Origin: Sweltsa coloradensis
Lineage: Eukaryota > Arthropoda > Insecta > Plecoptera > Chloroperlidae
NCBI GenBank assembly: GCA_024449915.1
Contig: JAMZAV010000152.1
Location: 682,001-746,000 of the forward strand
Length of the DNA stretch: 64,000 bases
Direction: 5' to 3'
This document shows positions 21,291-32,548 of this stretch, piece by piece. The notes under the pieces were generated by a model that saw nothing but the letters and a program-made list of their open reading frames with translations, made no database searches and was not told where the DNA came from. A program made the position numbers and the translations under genes. Numbering within the stretch: position 1 is the stretch's first letter; each line of letters opens with the position of its first letter.

Positions 21291-23430
21291 CGTCAGAAAT
21301 GAAGGCAGTGAGATGAGAAACGCAAATACGTGATGCAATTTCCTCCTACAAACATTCAATCTACCCAAGCGAGTCGAGCAGAGCGGTCGCGTGCTGAAGC
21401 CTCCATACATAAGACGTCCCGCAGAGTTGATTATGCTTTTCTTTGATCAAACAACAATGGCTCTTACAAAACAGACCCCAAGCAACGCCGGACGTTTTGT
21501 TATCGTCTGTCATTACCGGTCTAGATTCGTAAGCACTTTTTATTTTCTACGATAGCTTTCCCGAATTTCTAACCGCACCAAATCGCAATTGTTGGGATTG
21601 GTCATTATTAAAATAACCCTTGGATATTCCATCTCGATTATGCACACACCTCAAAGCACTACACTATAACAACAATGTGTAGGCTTCTACAATAATATAG
21701 CGTGTGACATTTGTTACAAAACATTGAAAACATGTTAATTTTATTTTAAACTTCAGAAACGTTGTTTTACTGAAAACTTATTTTAAACATATGTTGGAAT
21801 AACCATATCCATTTTGATAAATATTTAATATTAATTTAATACACCATTGGATTTATACATGATACAAAATATATTGGCAATGATACAATTACAGATTTAA
21901 ATTATGGAAAAATAAATGCAATACAAAGGTGACAGTACAGAAAACCTTTTGCAAAATTTGCTACAAATTGATAACTTGTACAAAACAAACACAATATTGT
22001 AGAATGTAGATTATATTCATTTGAACATGCAGTGTGCAACATATAGGCCTCGTGAAAATTGGGAAGTTATGCTATTAATTTTTTTTGACATGGCTAGATA
22101 TTATTATACATTATTTGATATTTTTAATCATTTTCGACATTGAATTTATGAAAAATGTTATTTTGAATCCCTGTCGTGATAGTATTTAACTTGATGTATT
22201 GTCCCACTCGATTCCTTGTACCCACCCATCAATTATTGAGAATGACCTCGCGTTTCCAAAATACAGATAGAATCCCTCACAACTCTGTGTGTTTATAATA
22301 GAGTCTGACCTCTAGGGAATGTGAAGGACAAGTTGGAACAGGGGATTCCCACAAGACTTGACGAGAGTGTTGGCTGACGTCGAGCTGTTGTCGCGAGATA
22401 TATACCTGCCACCCCTCCCCCTCCCCCCCACCCCTTCACTCCATTCCTCCACAGGACACAAAACACTCAGTCGAGTGTCGGAATGTGAATGGTAGTGGTT
22501 GGTGCGAACAGTCCCAATCAGCAAGGGAAAAGAAGAACTAACAGGCAATAGAGATGTGGTGTCACAATCAAATGTTGAAGATTTATAATGGAGTAGAACT
22601 TGACAGAGCAACTTACAAAATAAAATGTTGGCCAAAATTGTATTTAAGGAAGCAATTCTACTCTTTACTTACATAAACAGTTGAAGAATTCGTAAAATTG
22701 CTGTTTTAATCCAAAAAGATATCTAGCTTAAGTAAATATACCCGATACTGTAAAAATGGGGTATATTTTAAAGATAAATAAGGACTTTCCTTCATTGAAT
22801 AGGCAAATACGGATATATTTCATTATTATCCATATTAGATTCAATTGGCACCCAACGTGGGGCTACATTTATGTATTTATTTCATTTATTTGCATATCTG
22901 GCCGATATGTAATATTCATGGTGGCAATTGGATTATTACGGTAGATACAAATAATTTGATTTTGTATAAATACATGTACCTAGATAAAGCATAGATACAA
23001 GTACCTAGATAAACTCCAGGCCACTCGTAAATCGTAATCTAGCTTTGGTTAATATTGAAATATGTAAAACGTAAAAAGCAGGATGTGGGATATGGAAAGA
23101 CGAAAGACTGGAGTCTACTTTGAACATATTATCTGCTCAGTTCTTTAAGAAGTTCACCTGTTGTGCGGCTAGGTCAATACATGCTAATAGTGTAATGTAT
23201 GGTAATATATTGTTGAATATTAGTTTGAAGGTCCACTGGCCGCCCGTCACCTCTGACACGAGGGTCAAGGTCACAAAGTCTGTATAGGACCGGAAGCTTA
23301 CACCGTTTAAAATTATGTAATTTGAACGTTCATAATTTGAGTACAATTTAATACATTTTTAACAGCGTAAATTAAATGACTAAAACAAGCACTTGTACAA
23401 AAGTACTCAATATATTAATTTGATTTATTT
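21291..23430. other. No gene seen; over 2 kb of unique A+T-rich DNA
   Basis: No repeat family was recognised. A G+C-richer patch lies at 21360-21530, a C-rich stretch (CCCCTCCCCCTCCCCCCC) at 22407-22430, and a short CTAGATAAA direct repeat at 22978-23010. The small frames (up to 107 codons at 22312-22635, minus) show no motif. Confidence 0.45.
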
Positions 23431-23732
23431 GTATTGCGTAACGTCTCATATAAATGCACTAAGGCTATTCGAGACGATGAGTGGTGATAGATGAGGATGA
23501 AGGGTGAATAGAAGGGAGGAGGGGAAACCCGGTACCGGCATGTAGCCTACTCTTGTTGAATAGTACCAAGGGGACCAACGGCTTAACGTCCTATCCGAAA
23601 GGACGGTGTAACCTTGACATTCATATAGGTTCCTCCACTTACCCGGTCTGCCGAGCAGACGTCGAGGAGAACGAAGCCGTTACACTAGCTCTCGAACCCT
23701 CCGTCTGCTCTTACCAGCGGTATAAGTGTGTA
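23431..23732 (+). mobile_element. Family J retroposon segment
   Basis: Begins GCGTAACGTCTCATATAAAT, then GAGACGATGAGTGGTGATAG, GGTACCGGCATGTAGCCTAC, ATCCGAAAGGACGG and CTTACCAGCGGTATAAG. A reverse copy lies at 36368-36662, and its first 50 bp recur at 48828. The CCGAAAGGACGG-type block resembles 3' regions of invertebrate non-LTR elements. The class is inferred only. Confidence 0.7.
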
Positions 23733-23809
23733 TCAGAGCATTCAATACAGAGCAAATCTATGTTTACGACAATTTTTTTAAGAACACACAAATAAATGTT
23801 ATCCAGCAT

Positions 23810-23990
23810 CAAAATATCTTGGCGGAGGTGCCGAGAACACACCAAAACATTTTGTATCATCTTTGTTGCAAGGAAAATGTACTAAAAACGCATGTCAGCT
23901 GGAGATCATGTTCGGTGTGACACGTGAGGACGGACGGACAGAAAAGTGATGCATATTGTGGAGCAACTCTCCGGAATTAACAGCCCAACT
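23810..23990 (+). mobile_element. Family G copy
   Basis: GGCGGAGGTGCCGAG, ACATTTTGTATCATC, GGAGATCATGTTCGG, GTGACACGTGAGGACGGACG and AAAGTGATGCATA follow the family G order. No ends or target duplication could be fixed. Confidence 0.55.
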
Positions 23991-25663
23991 AACTAGTTTT
24001 TGGAAAATATTAGCATGTTTTCCAGTAAAACTAATACAACTATCTTAATGCCATTATTGAGATTTGTTTTTCCAATTGCATAAATAACTAATTTTTAAAC
24101 CTGTCTTGTATCGATGTGTCTGCACTCTTGCAAGTGATGATGCTTGCTGATGTTAGCTAAGTCTCCATTTCAATATGAATGGTGGGGGATAAGTGACAGC
24201 TAAATAGGTTCAGTTAGTATACACTACACTTTGTTCCAACATCATTTCGTTATGTAAAGGGGTGTTTCCACCAATATTTATTTTGGGCATCACATAATCA
24301 GCACCGGCCTGCCAAGCTCGGCACATCATCTTCTTCCTCATTCTCTTGTCGCAATACCAGGTCTCTTCACTTTTTCTGTCCTCCGACCATCTTTCTCTCT
24401 CTTCAACCTCTATCCACTCCTCTTCTCTCCCCTCCACATCTGTCTGTACTTGGTCTTGCCAACTCTCTCGAGGTCTTCCCTCTCTACTCTCATTCTTTAG
24501 CTAAGTGTCGTACGCAGGAATATGTTTCGTGGTGGGGGGGGGGGGGGGGATTCGACCAACGACTCAAAAGGTAGGTAGGAGTGTTAGGGGGCATACCTCC
24601 ACAATAGCGCCGCACTCATTTTTGTAATACATATTTTTGAAGTGGTTTTTATGTGTTTTAGAAGATGTCAATGGGCTTTGCTGAACGAAAAAAAACAGAA
24701 ATTAGTAAATAATTTTTTTTTTGTAAACTAAGATGATTTGCAGAATGTGATATGAGAGCTGGGATTTCGGGGCGTGGGGGGGGGGGGGGGTGCAGCTACT
24801 GCTTTAGCCCAAAGGCCTCTATTGGGATTATTCTTCTATTTAATTACTCGTGTTAGGAAGATTTTCGATTGTACCAAACATTTTCAACTTCACAAAATGT
24901 GTCATCTGCACCCTAAACTATCTGCTTCAGCTTTAAAACAACGTGTTGGGTCTAACTGCTCCATTACAACTTACAACAAGACAACCCTTCATTCACCATC
25001 TTCTCTTGTACTCTAGTCTAGTATAATTATGTCGCCAATTTAACCGATGTGTGTAATGTTATTACCCTTCACTCAGTCATACAATCTCTATTTACAGACG
25101 AACTTAGAATCTGACTTAAACTCAGTCATAGGTAATTAAAACCGAGTTGTTTGCTGGCGCTTTGGCAACAAATGCTGCTCTATTTTTAAACTCGAAAAGC
25201 GGAGGATGTGTTTGAATACTATAAGTCTATTTTCACGTGTTACGTTGGACAGATTTAGACTTGGCAACGCAGCGAGACTTTAAATCTTCGGTGATCGGAT
25301 AGTCATTTATCTCATCTTGTTTACTAAATTGGCACCTACGTGTTTAATATGTCAAGTTATTTAAATACTCTGCATTTTTGGGTTGAAATATTGCGTGCGA
25401 TGTCCAGGAGGCCTATTACTAACTTAAACGACAGCTAGCTTGACTATCGACAGTAACGTTTTTTTTTTAAATTGGTCTAGTTCATATTAATTTAGATTTC
25501 CTGTTGTTATTCGTCTGTTTCATCAAAGTTCCGAATGTTCATAGTACTTCTTTGGCTGCTTTTTAAAGTAGCTGATTACTAATTATTGTTTGCTTTATTT
25601 GTTTTAATAATATAAATATATAAATGCATTGATATTTAATACGATTCAGAAGTTAAATAGTTA
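23991..25663. other. No gene; two long G runs
   Basis: Runs of about 16 G (24533-24549) and about 15 G (24776-24790) stand out. The first follows GTCGTACGCAGGAAT, which resembles the hAT-like end GGCGTAGCCAGGAT. A C/T-rich block lies at 24340-24480. The remainder is unique and A+T-rich. Confidence 0.45.
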
Positions 25664-25800
25664 CCGTCTCGGTGGTTTAAGGCGCCTACCTGGAATGTGG
25701 GAGATTCGGGTTCCAACTAGGATCGAACCCCGATCGGGATGGATTTTTTTATTGTATTAAATATTAACAATTCCACCTACAGGAGTGTTTCCCGACCATC
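25664..25800 (+). mobile_element. SINE H copy, plus strand
   Basis: TTACCGTCTCGGTGGTTTAA starts the head. GGGTTCCAACTAGGATCGAA and CCCCGATCGGGATGGATTTT cover the B-box side. GGAGTGTTTCCCGA closes it. It is a single unit, unlike the two inverted dimers. Confidence 0.6.
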
Positions 25801-26518
25801 CAAATCGAGATATAAATACATCTCATATTCTGAATTCTCAATATATTCTTCGATCTTCTTGTATCAGGATTGTATTAATTTTCCGCACAAGGTCCAATAA
25901 TAATCTTGTTCCACTCAAACAATTAAATTACTTTTTAATCGTTTTTTGAAAATGTGATGTTACGGTAATTTATCTAAGTACCACAAGAGCAAAATAAAAA
26001 AAATACTTATTAAATTAAAAAACACGAAATTTTACCAATTGTTTTTAAGGTTCGTATTTACTTTCTAAATTTTCTGTGCATTACTAGTCTCTCTGATGAA
26101 TGGTTACAAAAAGTTGTTTACGGATCAAAACCAACTCCACCTTGTCAGACATTTTACTACTCTCTCTACTCCCAACTATGAATGAATCTATATCCAATTC
26201 CACCCACCTCCGCTTCACACGACAGATTTATCTCATACTTTTAAACTAACCAGGCCTGCGTGGGCTTGAACACCCCGTACTTATCTAGATTCTAGGCAAC
26301 ACCGAGGTCATGGTTAATCGATAGACATTTATTATAAAGGTGTCTTGTATATTCAACGATAAGGCTGTACACATGTTGATAAGGTAGGCTAGAGTGGCCC
26401 TTTGATACGATCGGGCTCTGGCTAATTGGCCCTAGGTCACGTGCAAGGGTTATTTGCACGGATTAAGTAACTAACTCCCTGAGGGAGCCGTTTATTCCCG
26501 TATAGCTAAGCTGCTGGT
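25801..26518. other. No gene seen
   Basis: A+T-rich unique sequence. A G+C-richer part at 26270-26510 has no recognisable coding frame. Confidence 0.45.
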
Positions 26519-26946
26519 GTGGCTCGTTGGTCTTGTGGTTAGCGTATCTGCTTCCAATGCAGAAGGTCCAGGGTTCGAGTCCCGCCAAAGTCAGAAGTTT
26601 TTTAACTTCTGATTTGGACTTAAGCCTTAGGAGTTTGTAAACGGTGACTTTGGAGCCGTCCTAGCAACGAAGCACATAATAAATTCAGAGTTGTTCTGAA
26701 TCGGCCTTGTTGATTCTGGCGTTGATCCGCTGGTGTTCGCACTGTCCATACCACTGATTGCTATATTTCCTATTAAAAATATCGATCTTTGGTTGGTTAT
26801 TGCTCACTCGTCGATTGCGTCGGAGCCTACAGGGTTGGCTTGGTCGCTTTGATTTACTGTCCCCCACTGAAAATCAGTTATATAACTGAGTGGGTAGACT
26901 CTAAATACAATTTATTTATTTATTTATTATTTATTTATTATATCAA
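26519..26946 (+). mobile_element. SINE C, full length, reference copy
   Basis: The tRNA-like head GGCTCGTTGGTCTTGTGGTT has an A-box-like motif. A TCTGC/GCAGA stem and B box GGGTTCGAGTCCCG follow. Then the hairpin AGAAGTTTTTTAACTTCT, the body (GACTTTGGAGCCGTCCTAGC) and the tail hairpin ATCAGTTATATAACTGA, GGGTAGACTCTAAATA and (TTTA)n. The structure is that of an RNA polymerase III-transcribed retroposon moved by a LINE. The tail is shared with family E. Confidence 0.92.
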
Positions 26947-27937
26947 GTTTAGTTTAGTTTAGTTTAGTTTAATATTATGCAATGAACGAGCATGTGTTCT
27001 TGCTTACATATAGAATACCGGGTCTGAAACCCTCAAATGTAGGATGATTATATTACCAGGGGAGAAAAAACACGTTTTGAGTGGGTTGTGGAGCATTGAG
27101 AATGTAGAGATGACAGACATTCTGTCGTGATTTAAGTACAATGCACTACAGTCAAGTACTTTGATTTGTGGGCATGATTTACAGCTCGGATCGGGCCCTT
27201 AGGCCCGTTTCTTCTTAGATAGTTTGTGGGTCCTGGCTATGATGCGTTTCTTCGCTTTCCTCACACTATAGCAAAAGATGAAAATGGGCGACGATAGAAG
27301 TCGAATGAGGTTGGGTTGAAAACACTAATATCAATTAAAACAAATTATATGATACAGGGACGTAGCTCATGACAAGCAGTCGATATATTTTGTTTCTAGT
27401 TTTAAATTTATTTGTATGTGGGTAATACAGAAATCCACTTTTCAGTTAAAAAAAAAGTGGGTTGGTTCACTTTGCCTCTCAACCACTCAATTTTCTCTAC
27501 ATTTATGTAATAAGTTTAATTTAGTTGTCTTCTTTTCTAAATCAGTTTTTATAATTGAATTAAAACTACGTTAAATTAATAAATACACCAAGAAAGAAAA
27601 ACAAACAAACAAACAAATAAACAAAGGGGAAAACAATAATAAGGCAGGTGTCTCGCTGACTTGAAACATCAACGTAGTTCCTAACATTTCACCATCGAGA
27701 TTCCCCGAGCTTTCTGATTGGTCAATTACTTGAGCCAACCACAGCCCTTCATTTCATTACACGCTTTGCTGAGTAAATATATTTAAACTTCGCTCACACA
27801 AATTAACTAGTGATTTTCTGAGTTTACACTACCAACACCCTAGGCAAACACAAATATCTTTAAGTAACGTTTGTCTTGTTGTCTTGAGTTTGATGTGATA
27901 GGTGGGGGTAATGTATGCAAGGGACTGATACAGAAAC
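26947..27937. other. No gene; TTTAG repeat and E-tail fragment
   Basis: A short (TTTAG)n run lies at 26948-26972. A tail-E fragment (TTAGTTGTCTTC, CAGTTTTTATAATTGAATT) lies at about 27508-27588, followed by (CAAA)n at 27600-27620. The rest is unique. Confidence 0.5.
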
Positions 27938-28300
27938 TTAGGTTCGATTCTTTCTACCGGCAATCTTGACTGATTTTTAACCCTTGAGAGTTTCTTTAGT
28001 CGTTAAAGCGAATGCAAGGTCCCTTTGCAAATACTCTTAGCACCATAAGACTTTAGTTAGTCCAAAAGGGGCCAAACTGATGTGTGCACTATAAAGCAGG
28101 AATATATTTGACGAAATATATTTGTTTTTAACATTATTCAAGAGAATACTCATACTAGTGAGTTTGTCAGGGAGGTCCGAGAGCTTTTTAAGAGGACTCA
28201 ATCCCTTGCATCGCATTAACGACTGAGGAAAATCTCTGAAAAAACCTTCAGTCAGAATTGCCTGTCTCGACGCGATTTGAACCCGGGACCACTGTTGGGT
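27938..28300. mobile_element. Two SINE A pieces in opposite orientation
   Basis: 27938-28020 (plus) has the B-box side, CAATCTTGACTGA and GTCGTTAAAGCGAATGCAAG. 28168-28300 (minus) has the same region in reverse, up to GGTCCCGGGTTCAAATCG. Both lack the head and 3' end. About 150 bp of non-SINE DNA lies between. They could be one rearranged copy or two insertions. Confidence 0.65.
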
Positions 28301-28414
28301 ATCGACATTGGGCGGCAAAGGGTGACAACACACAAGATCGTTTACCATCGGGGCACACTTTGACGATTTAAACATTAAAACACATAGAAACTTTCCAGTA
28401 AGTTTACAAAGGAC

Positions 28415-28801
28415 CAGGGTCGTAGCGGGGGGGGATCAGGGTGTCTGTCCCCCCCCCCCCCCGAAATCAGAAGAAGGGTTATAATAATACTAAAAAGAAC
28501 GATGTACTATGTGGCATTATATAAATATGTAGGCCTTACCTATGGCAAGATCTTGTAAACTGACAGTATGTGGATCTTCACAAGTTTATAAATTATCGAC
28601 AAAAGCACTCTAAAACCTAGTAAAATGTCACTATTTGCAATGTAAGAAATCAAAATTTTTCTGGGGCTATGCGCCCCAGAGCCCCCATTGTACTAGGATA
28701 TATACTTTTCCCGAAATAATAGTTTCGTTGACAGTTCTACAAATTTTTTAATATTTACCCCGAAATTCACCCCCCGAATCAAAATCCTGGCTACGCCCCT
28801 G
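28415..28801 (-). mobile_element. hAT-like non-autonomous element with near-perfect 8-bp target duplication
   Basis: On the minus strand it starts CAGGGGCGTAGCCAGGATTT. The other end is CAGGGTCGTAGCGGGGGG, an inverted partner. Flanks are CAAAGGAC (28407-28414) and CACAGGAC (28802-28809), a 7/8 match as expected for an 8-bp hAT duplication. A run of about 15 C is internal. No transposase frame. It lies against the decayed LINE sequence to its right. Confidence 0.8.
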
Positions 28802-29040
28802 CACAGGACGACTCTCAGAATGGGCATTCTCTTCCCGAGAGACCAGTACATCGAAGCCAGTAGCTCATCCCCGGTCTTCCCCGTGGATTCCAGCTGTACT
28901 AGAATCAATTGTACGGCCGCGCAATCAGGATGTGTGCCGCATCTTGTTCACCTTGCTTACACATCACAGTGGGTATGGGGCATCCCTCTTGATCCATATT
29001 CTCTTGAGTTGTCTGAATAAAGTCGTGGACCATTTTTTTT
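28802..29040 (-). pseudogene. Decayed LINE-type ORF2 C-terminal remnant
   Basis: Minus-strand sequence reads EGCPIPTVMCKQGEQDAAHI and LIARPYN, then shifts frame into LESTGKTGDELLASMYWSLG. The spacing of Cys, Gly-Glu-Gln-Asp, Ala-His-Ile-Leu and Pro recalls the C-terminal C-H-C region of Jockey/R1/CR1-like reverse transcriptases. The frame has stops and a shift, and the family's final Cys is an Arg. The nearby hAT insertion cuts the right-hand end. Similarity was judged by eye only, and a diverged host exon is the alternative. Confidence 0.35.
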
Positions 29041-29323
29041 CTGTCCAACAAAATAACAAAAACAATCAATTCGAAACATAAACGAAATTGATAGACAATT
29101 GAGTAACAGCCACAAATTGTAATGGTTTTTAAATTCAATTGGATGAGATTTATTAGCCCATTGGGGCTAGATTGCAACTGAACTGCGGTTGTATTGGACA
29201 ACAAATTGAGATGACAAATAGATTTGTTTTTATTGTCTCTTCTAAATGAGTATGACACTAAAACCCAATGGAACACTTGGTCATATATAAATGTGATCGA
29301 GTATCAATCACATTTTGTCTACA
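29041..29323. other. No gene seen
   Basis: A+T-rich. The 123-codon minus frame at 28905-29276 runs into the LINE-like remnant; its upstream part has no motif. Confidence 0.45.
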
Positions 29324-30120
29324 CTAGGAAACTTCGCAAACGCTTTTCAGGCGCGTTGTTGGATGAGCGTAATTAGTGAATTGAGCTGCCATGTCTTATG
29401 CAGATCATTACAATCGGGTAAAGCATTGTAGGTGTTATATGTCGAAGAAATTTTTTTAAGCGAAAAATGCGTAAAAATTGCGATTTTCAAGAGAAATAAT
29501 ATTTTGAAAAAATCATTACAATCCGATAAAGCATGTAGGTGTTTTAAGTCAAACAAATTGAAAAAAATAAAAAAAACGTAAATTGCGATTTTAATGAGAA
29601 ATAATTTTTTGATTCGCTCAAATTTCACACGAATATATTAATTTATAAAATAAAGGTTCTGTAAAAAAATCATTACAATCGGATAAAGCATGTAGGTGTT
29701 ATAAGTCAAAGAAATTTTAAAAATAAAAATAAAATCGTAAAATTGCGATTTTCATGAGAAATAATTTTTCGATTACGCTCAAATTTCACACGAATATATA
29801 ATAAATTAATAAAGGTTCTGTGAAAAAATCATTAACAATCGGATAAAGCATGTAGGTGTTGTGTCGATATTCTTTTTAAATCAAAAAAAAATCGTAAAAT
29901 TGCGATTTTCATGAGAAATAATTTTTTGATTGCGCTCAAAACGTGGCATTCATAAGTTCAAGATTTTAAAGGTCTTTGGAAAATTTCATTGCAATTGGAG
30001 TATCGGTTTAGACGGAATCGTGTTAACAAACACACAAAAATACAAACAGAAAAAAAAAAAAAACATTCCGGATTTTTTTCTCCAGTATAGTGAAATGGAA
30101 TCTTCGCTTCGCTGGTCCCA
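29324..30120 (-). mobile_element. Helitron/Helentron-like element with four tandem units
   Basis: The left edge CTAGGAAACTTCGCAAACGC plus TTGTTGGATGAGCGTAAT is the 3' end in reverse. The right side has TTCCGGATTTTTTTCTCC and CTTCGCTTCGCT, ending at a decayed 5' terminus. Between them about four roughly 150-bp units recur (CATTACAATCGGATAAAGCA, GCGATTTTCATGAGAAATAA, TTTCACACGAATATAT). Open frames inside are accidental. This copy is an unsplit reference for the nested ones. Confidence 0.8.
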
Positions 30121-30739
30121 AACATTAGACAACATAGGAATAATATTCTTTATTCAACCGAAATTTAATTTACACTTCGTAAAAATGGAATATAAAATTG
30201 TTTTCATTTGTATAATGTACCACCATAAAACACTAAACCACTTTGGAACTTCGGACATTTTAAAACAGTTATCAAACACATTATGTAAACAAGTTTTTTA
30301 TTCGGTGCGATAGTATTTAGAATATTTAAACAGTGTTAAATAAGCTTTGTTTTATTTTGTACTAATGGACTTGACGTGTTTATGCATTTGTAAAAATGTT
30401 AATAAACGAATATATTAATATGAATGTGATCGTTATAAGCCCCGCACATGTGATTCATGGTTGGATAAGCATACCAATCGTTTGTACTGTACTTAACAAA
30501 ACCGTAAAAATAATCCGGTGCAATAGTATGTTACGTTACATATTACTACATGCCATGAATTTACATATTAATAATTAAATATGCCCACCTAAGTTTTTTT
30601 TATAAACCAAGTATTAATCTACTTAATAGTAGGCTGCTTTTATTTTCTGTTTATATTTCACGTTTGAGAAATTGTATATGTTCCTGAAAGAATTTATTGT
30701 ACTGTTGGTAATGAAACTTTTAGAGCAGGTGAGGTTAGT
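30121..30739. other. No gene seen
   Basis: A+T-rich unique sequence. The 60-codon frame at 30396 has no motif. Confidence 0.45.
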
Positions 30740-30838
30740 AAGATAATTATTTATTTGGACTGTACTCTGCACTTGTAAATATTTCAATAGTTTTCTTTAT
30801 TTACAAGTGCAGTGTACAGTCCAACCCCAAATAAATCA
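30740..30838. ncRNA. Strong hairpin of microRNA-precursor size (candidate)
   Basis: GGACTGTACTCTGCACTTGT plus AAATA (30757-30781) pairs with its inverse at 30797-30821 with a single mismatch in 25 bp. The loop is 15 bases. Beyond a 4-base bulge the TTATTT/AAATAA sides also pair. Size and pairing fit a microRNA or hairpin-RNA precursor but equally a tiny MITE. No homologue is claimed. Confidence 0.35.
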
Positions 30839-31095
30839 TTACATTATTTTACAGTTGGTAATTGAGATACACTGAATCCAAAATACTTATGCAAAAATAA
30901 AATAAGTAGAAAAAACGAATTTTAGATATTGGCTTAAAATAACTTAAAATGTAACTTTAATTCTAAATCCCCAAAAATCCTTAAATATGATCGAGATATT
31001 TTTTTAATATTTATAATGTTTGAATTATGATAAAACTTTAAATGTTTGCTTCAAGCTTATTCAATTATGGCCTGAATGAAATTTCTTTTTCTTTT

Positions 31096-31109
31096 TTAAT
31101 GATTTTTTT

Positions 31110-31141
<32 letters not shown>

Positions 31142-31210
31142 TTCCTTTCTTTCTCCCTTTCCTTTTATTTTCTTTTCTTTTCCTTTCTTTTTTCTTTTCT
31201 TTTCGTTTCA
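31096..31210. repeat. (CTTT)n and T/C-rich microsatellite
   Basis: A pure TTTC tetramer run at about 31111-31143, then degenerate TTTTC/TTTCC words to about 31210. The Phe/Ser/Leu-rich 81-codon frame is a by-product. Confidence 0.9.
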
Positions 31211-31428
31211 TTCTTCACCCTTTTTTATATTTGATTCATTCATTAATTGCATTTAATATCCTTTTTATTTGTTACCAAAATTGTTGAGTTTTAATGCATT
31301 GTTGGTGTAATATTACTATTTCAAATATTTACTTAAATGTAGTTCATTGTTGAGTCTGCATCTATGTAATTAGATTTATTTAGTTGTCCTCCTTTGTAAA
31401 TCAGTTTTTATAACTGAATAGGATAGAC

Positions 31429-31469
<41 letters not shown>

Positions 31470-31492
31470 ACAAATAAAATAAATAAAAAAAT
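31195..31492 (+). mobile_element. Retroposon tail E with (AAAT)n
   Basis: TTCTTCACCCTTTTTTATAT, TTTAATGCATTGTTGGTGTA, GTAATTAGATTTATTTAGTT, GTCCTCCTTTGTAAATCAGT and AACTGAATAGGATAGACG run in order into about 15 AAAT units (31428-31490). The same order is seen at 49025-49272. The 3' hairpin and tetramer tail resemble those of SINE C, which suggests a LINE whose reverse transcriptase also copies SINE C. Confidence 0.75.
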
Positions 31493-31993
31493 CGACAAAT
31501 GAACATATCCCCCCTTCCCGGTCCTTGCTCCCTATGACATCCTATGACGACACAACGACAAGGTTAAAGCCCCTGTCCGACATTTCATCATCACTCCATT
31601 CCACCGACATTCTAAAACCCATTAACAACAACACATTAGTCCATGATACTAGATACTAGACTCGCCTTCCGTGACTGCAAACTATCAATTATAGCCACGC
31701 CTCCTGTCCATTATTTAATAAACGGTTGATTCATCGATATAAACTAAAGATTAAACTGCAGATTATGTTCGTACTTGTTGTATAAAATGATATTTTAAAC
31801 AAAGGGTTGTCAAAGTCAAAATGTAACCCCGTTATTATTTTATTATTTATTGCATAGTTTGGCCTTGACGATGTCAAAATTAATGTAGGAGTTCCATGCA
31901 ATTCTGTATGTTGCGAAATACCAGCTAATCTATTTGTAAAATGGTTGAACAGGAATAATTAGTCCAAAAACTAAGTACTAGGCCTAAGTACTG
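31493..31993. other. No gene seen
   Basis: Unique sequence, with a somewhat G+C-richer patch at 31510-31700 that shows no convincing frame. Confidence 0.45.
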
Positions 31994-32192
31994 ATTAAAT
32001 AAATAAAATAAATACATCTTTTATTTAGAGTCTACCCACTCAGTTATATAACTGATTTTCAGTGGGGGACTTTAAATCAAAGTGACCAAGCCAACCCTGC
32101 AGGCCCCGACGCAATCGACGAGTGAGCGATAACCAACCAAAGATCGATATTTTCAATAGGAAATATAGCAATCAGTGGTATGGACAGTGACA
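31994..32192 (-). mobile_element. SINE C 3' fragment, reverse
   Basis: An AAAT-rich tail, GAGTCTACCCACTCAGTTAT, TTTTCAGTGGGGGAC and CAACCCTGCAGGCCCCGACG lead to ATCAGTGGTATGGACAGTG, where it stops abruptly. A 5'-truncated insertion. Confidence 0.85.
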
Positions 32193-32393
32193 CACCTTTC
32201 AGCGTGTACAACAAAATATTCTGTGATACAATCGAATTCATTATTTAATTTTAAACGCAATAAATGTTGTTTCAGTTTTTAAATCCTACCTGATAACTTT
32301 TAACCGGCAATGTCATCCGAGCATAATGTCAAATTTTGTGATAAGAATTATGTTTTCAAGATGGAATCTTCTTCATTTTGCCATTAACACGGG
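32193..32393. other. No gene seen
   Basis: Short unique A+T-rich gap between a SINE C fragment and a hAT-like fragment. Confidence 0.4.
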
Positions 32394-32548
32394 CAGGGGC
32401 GTAGCCAGGATTTTTATTTGGGGGGGGATGAATAATGTATAATGTAGGGCCTACATATTATGTATGCCACATAGTACATAGTGCTATTTACTATTTAGTA
32501 TTAGTATATTATTCTTCTGATTTCGGGAGGGGGGTGGGGGGGGATCCG
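32394..32548 (+). mobile_element. hAT-like fragment, deletion derivative
   Basis: Begins CAGGGGCGTAGCCAGGATTT, then has GCCTACATATTATG, GCCACATAGTACAT and CTTCTGATTTCGGG. The latter match the reverse of the inner part of the element at 28415, so a middle section has been lost. It ends in a G-rich run without a clear inverted end. Confidence 0.6.

Noticed and set aside
29930..30313. 127-codon plus-strand frame
   Set aside because: Starts inside the last tandem unit of a Helentron-like element and runs into flanking A+T-rich DNA; Lys/Phe/Ile-rich with no motif.
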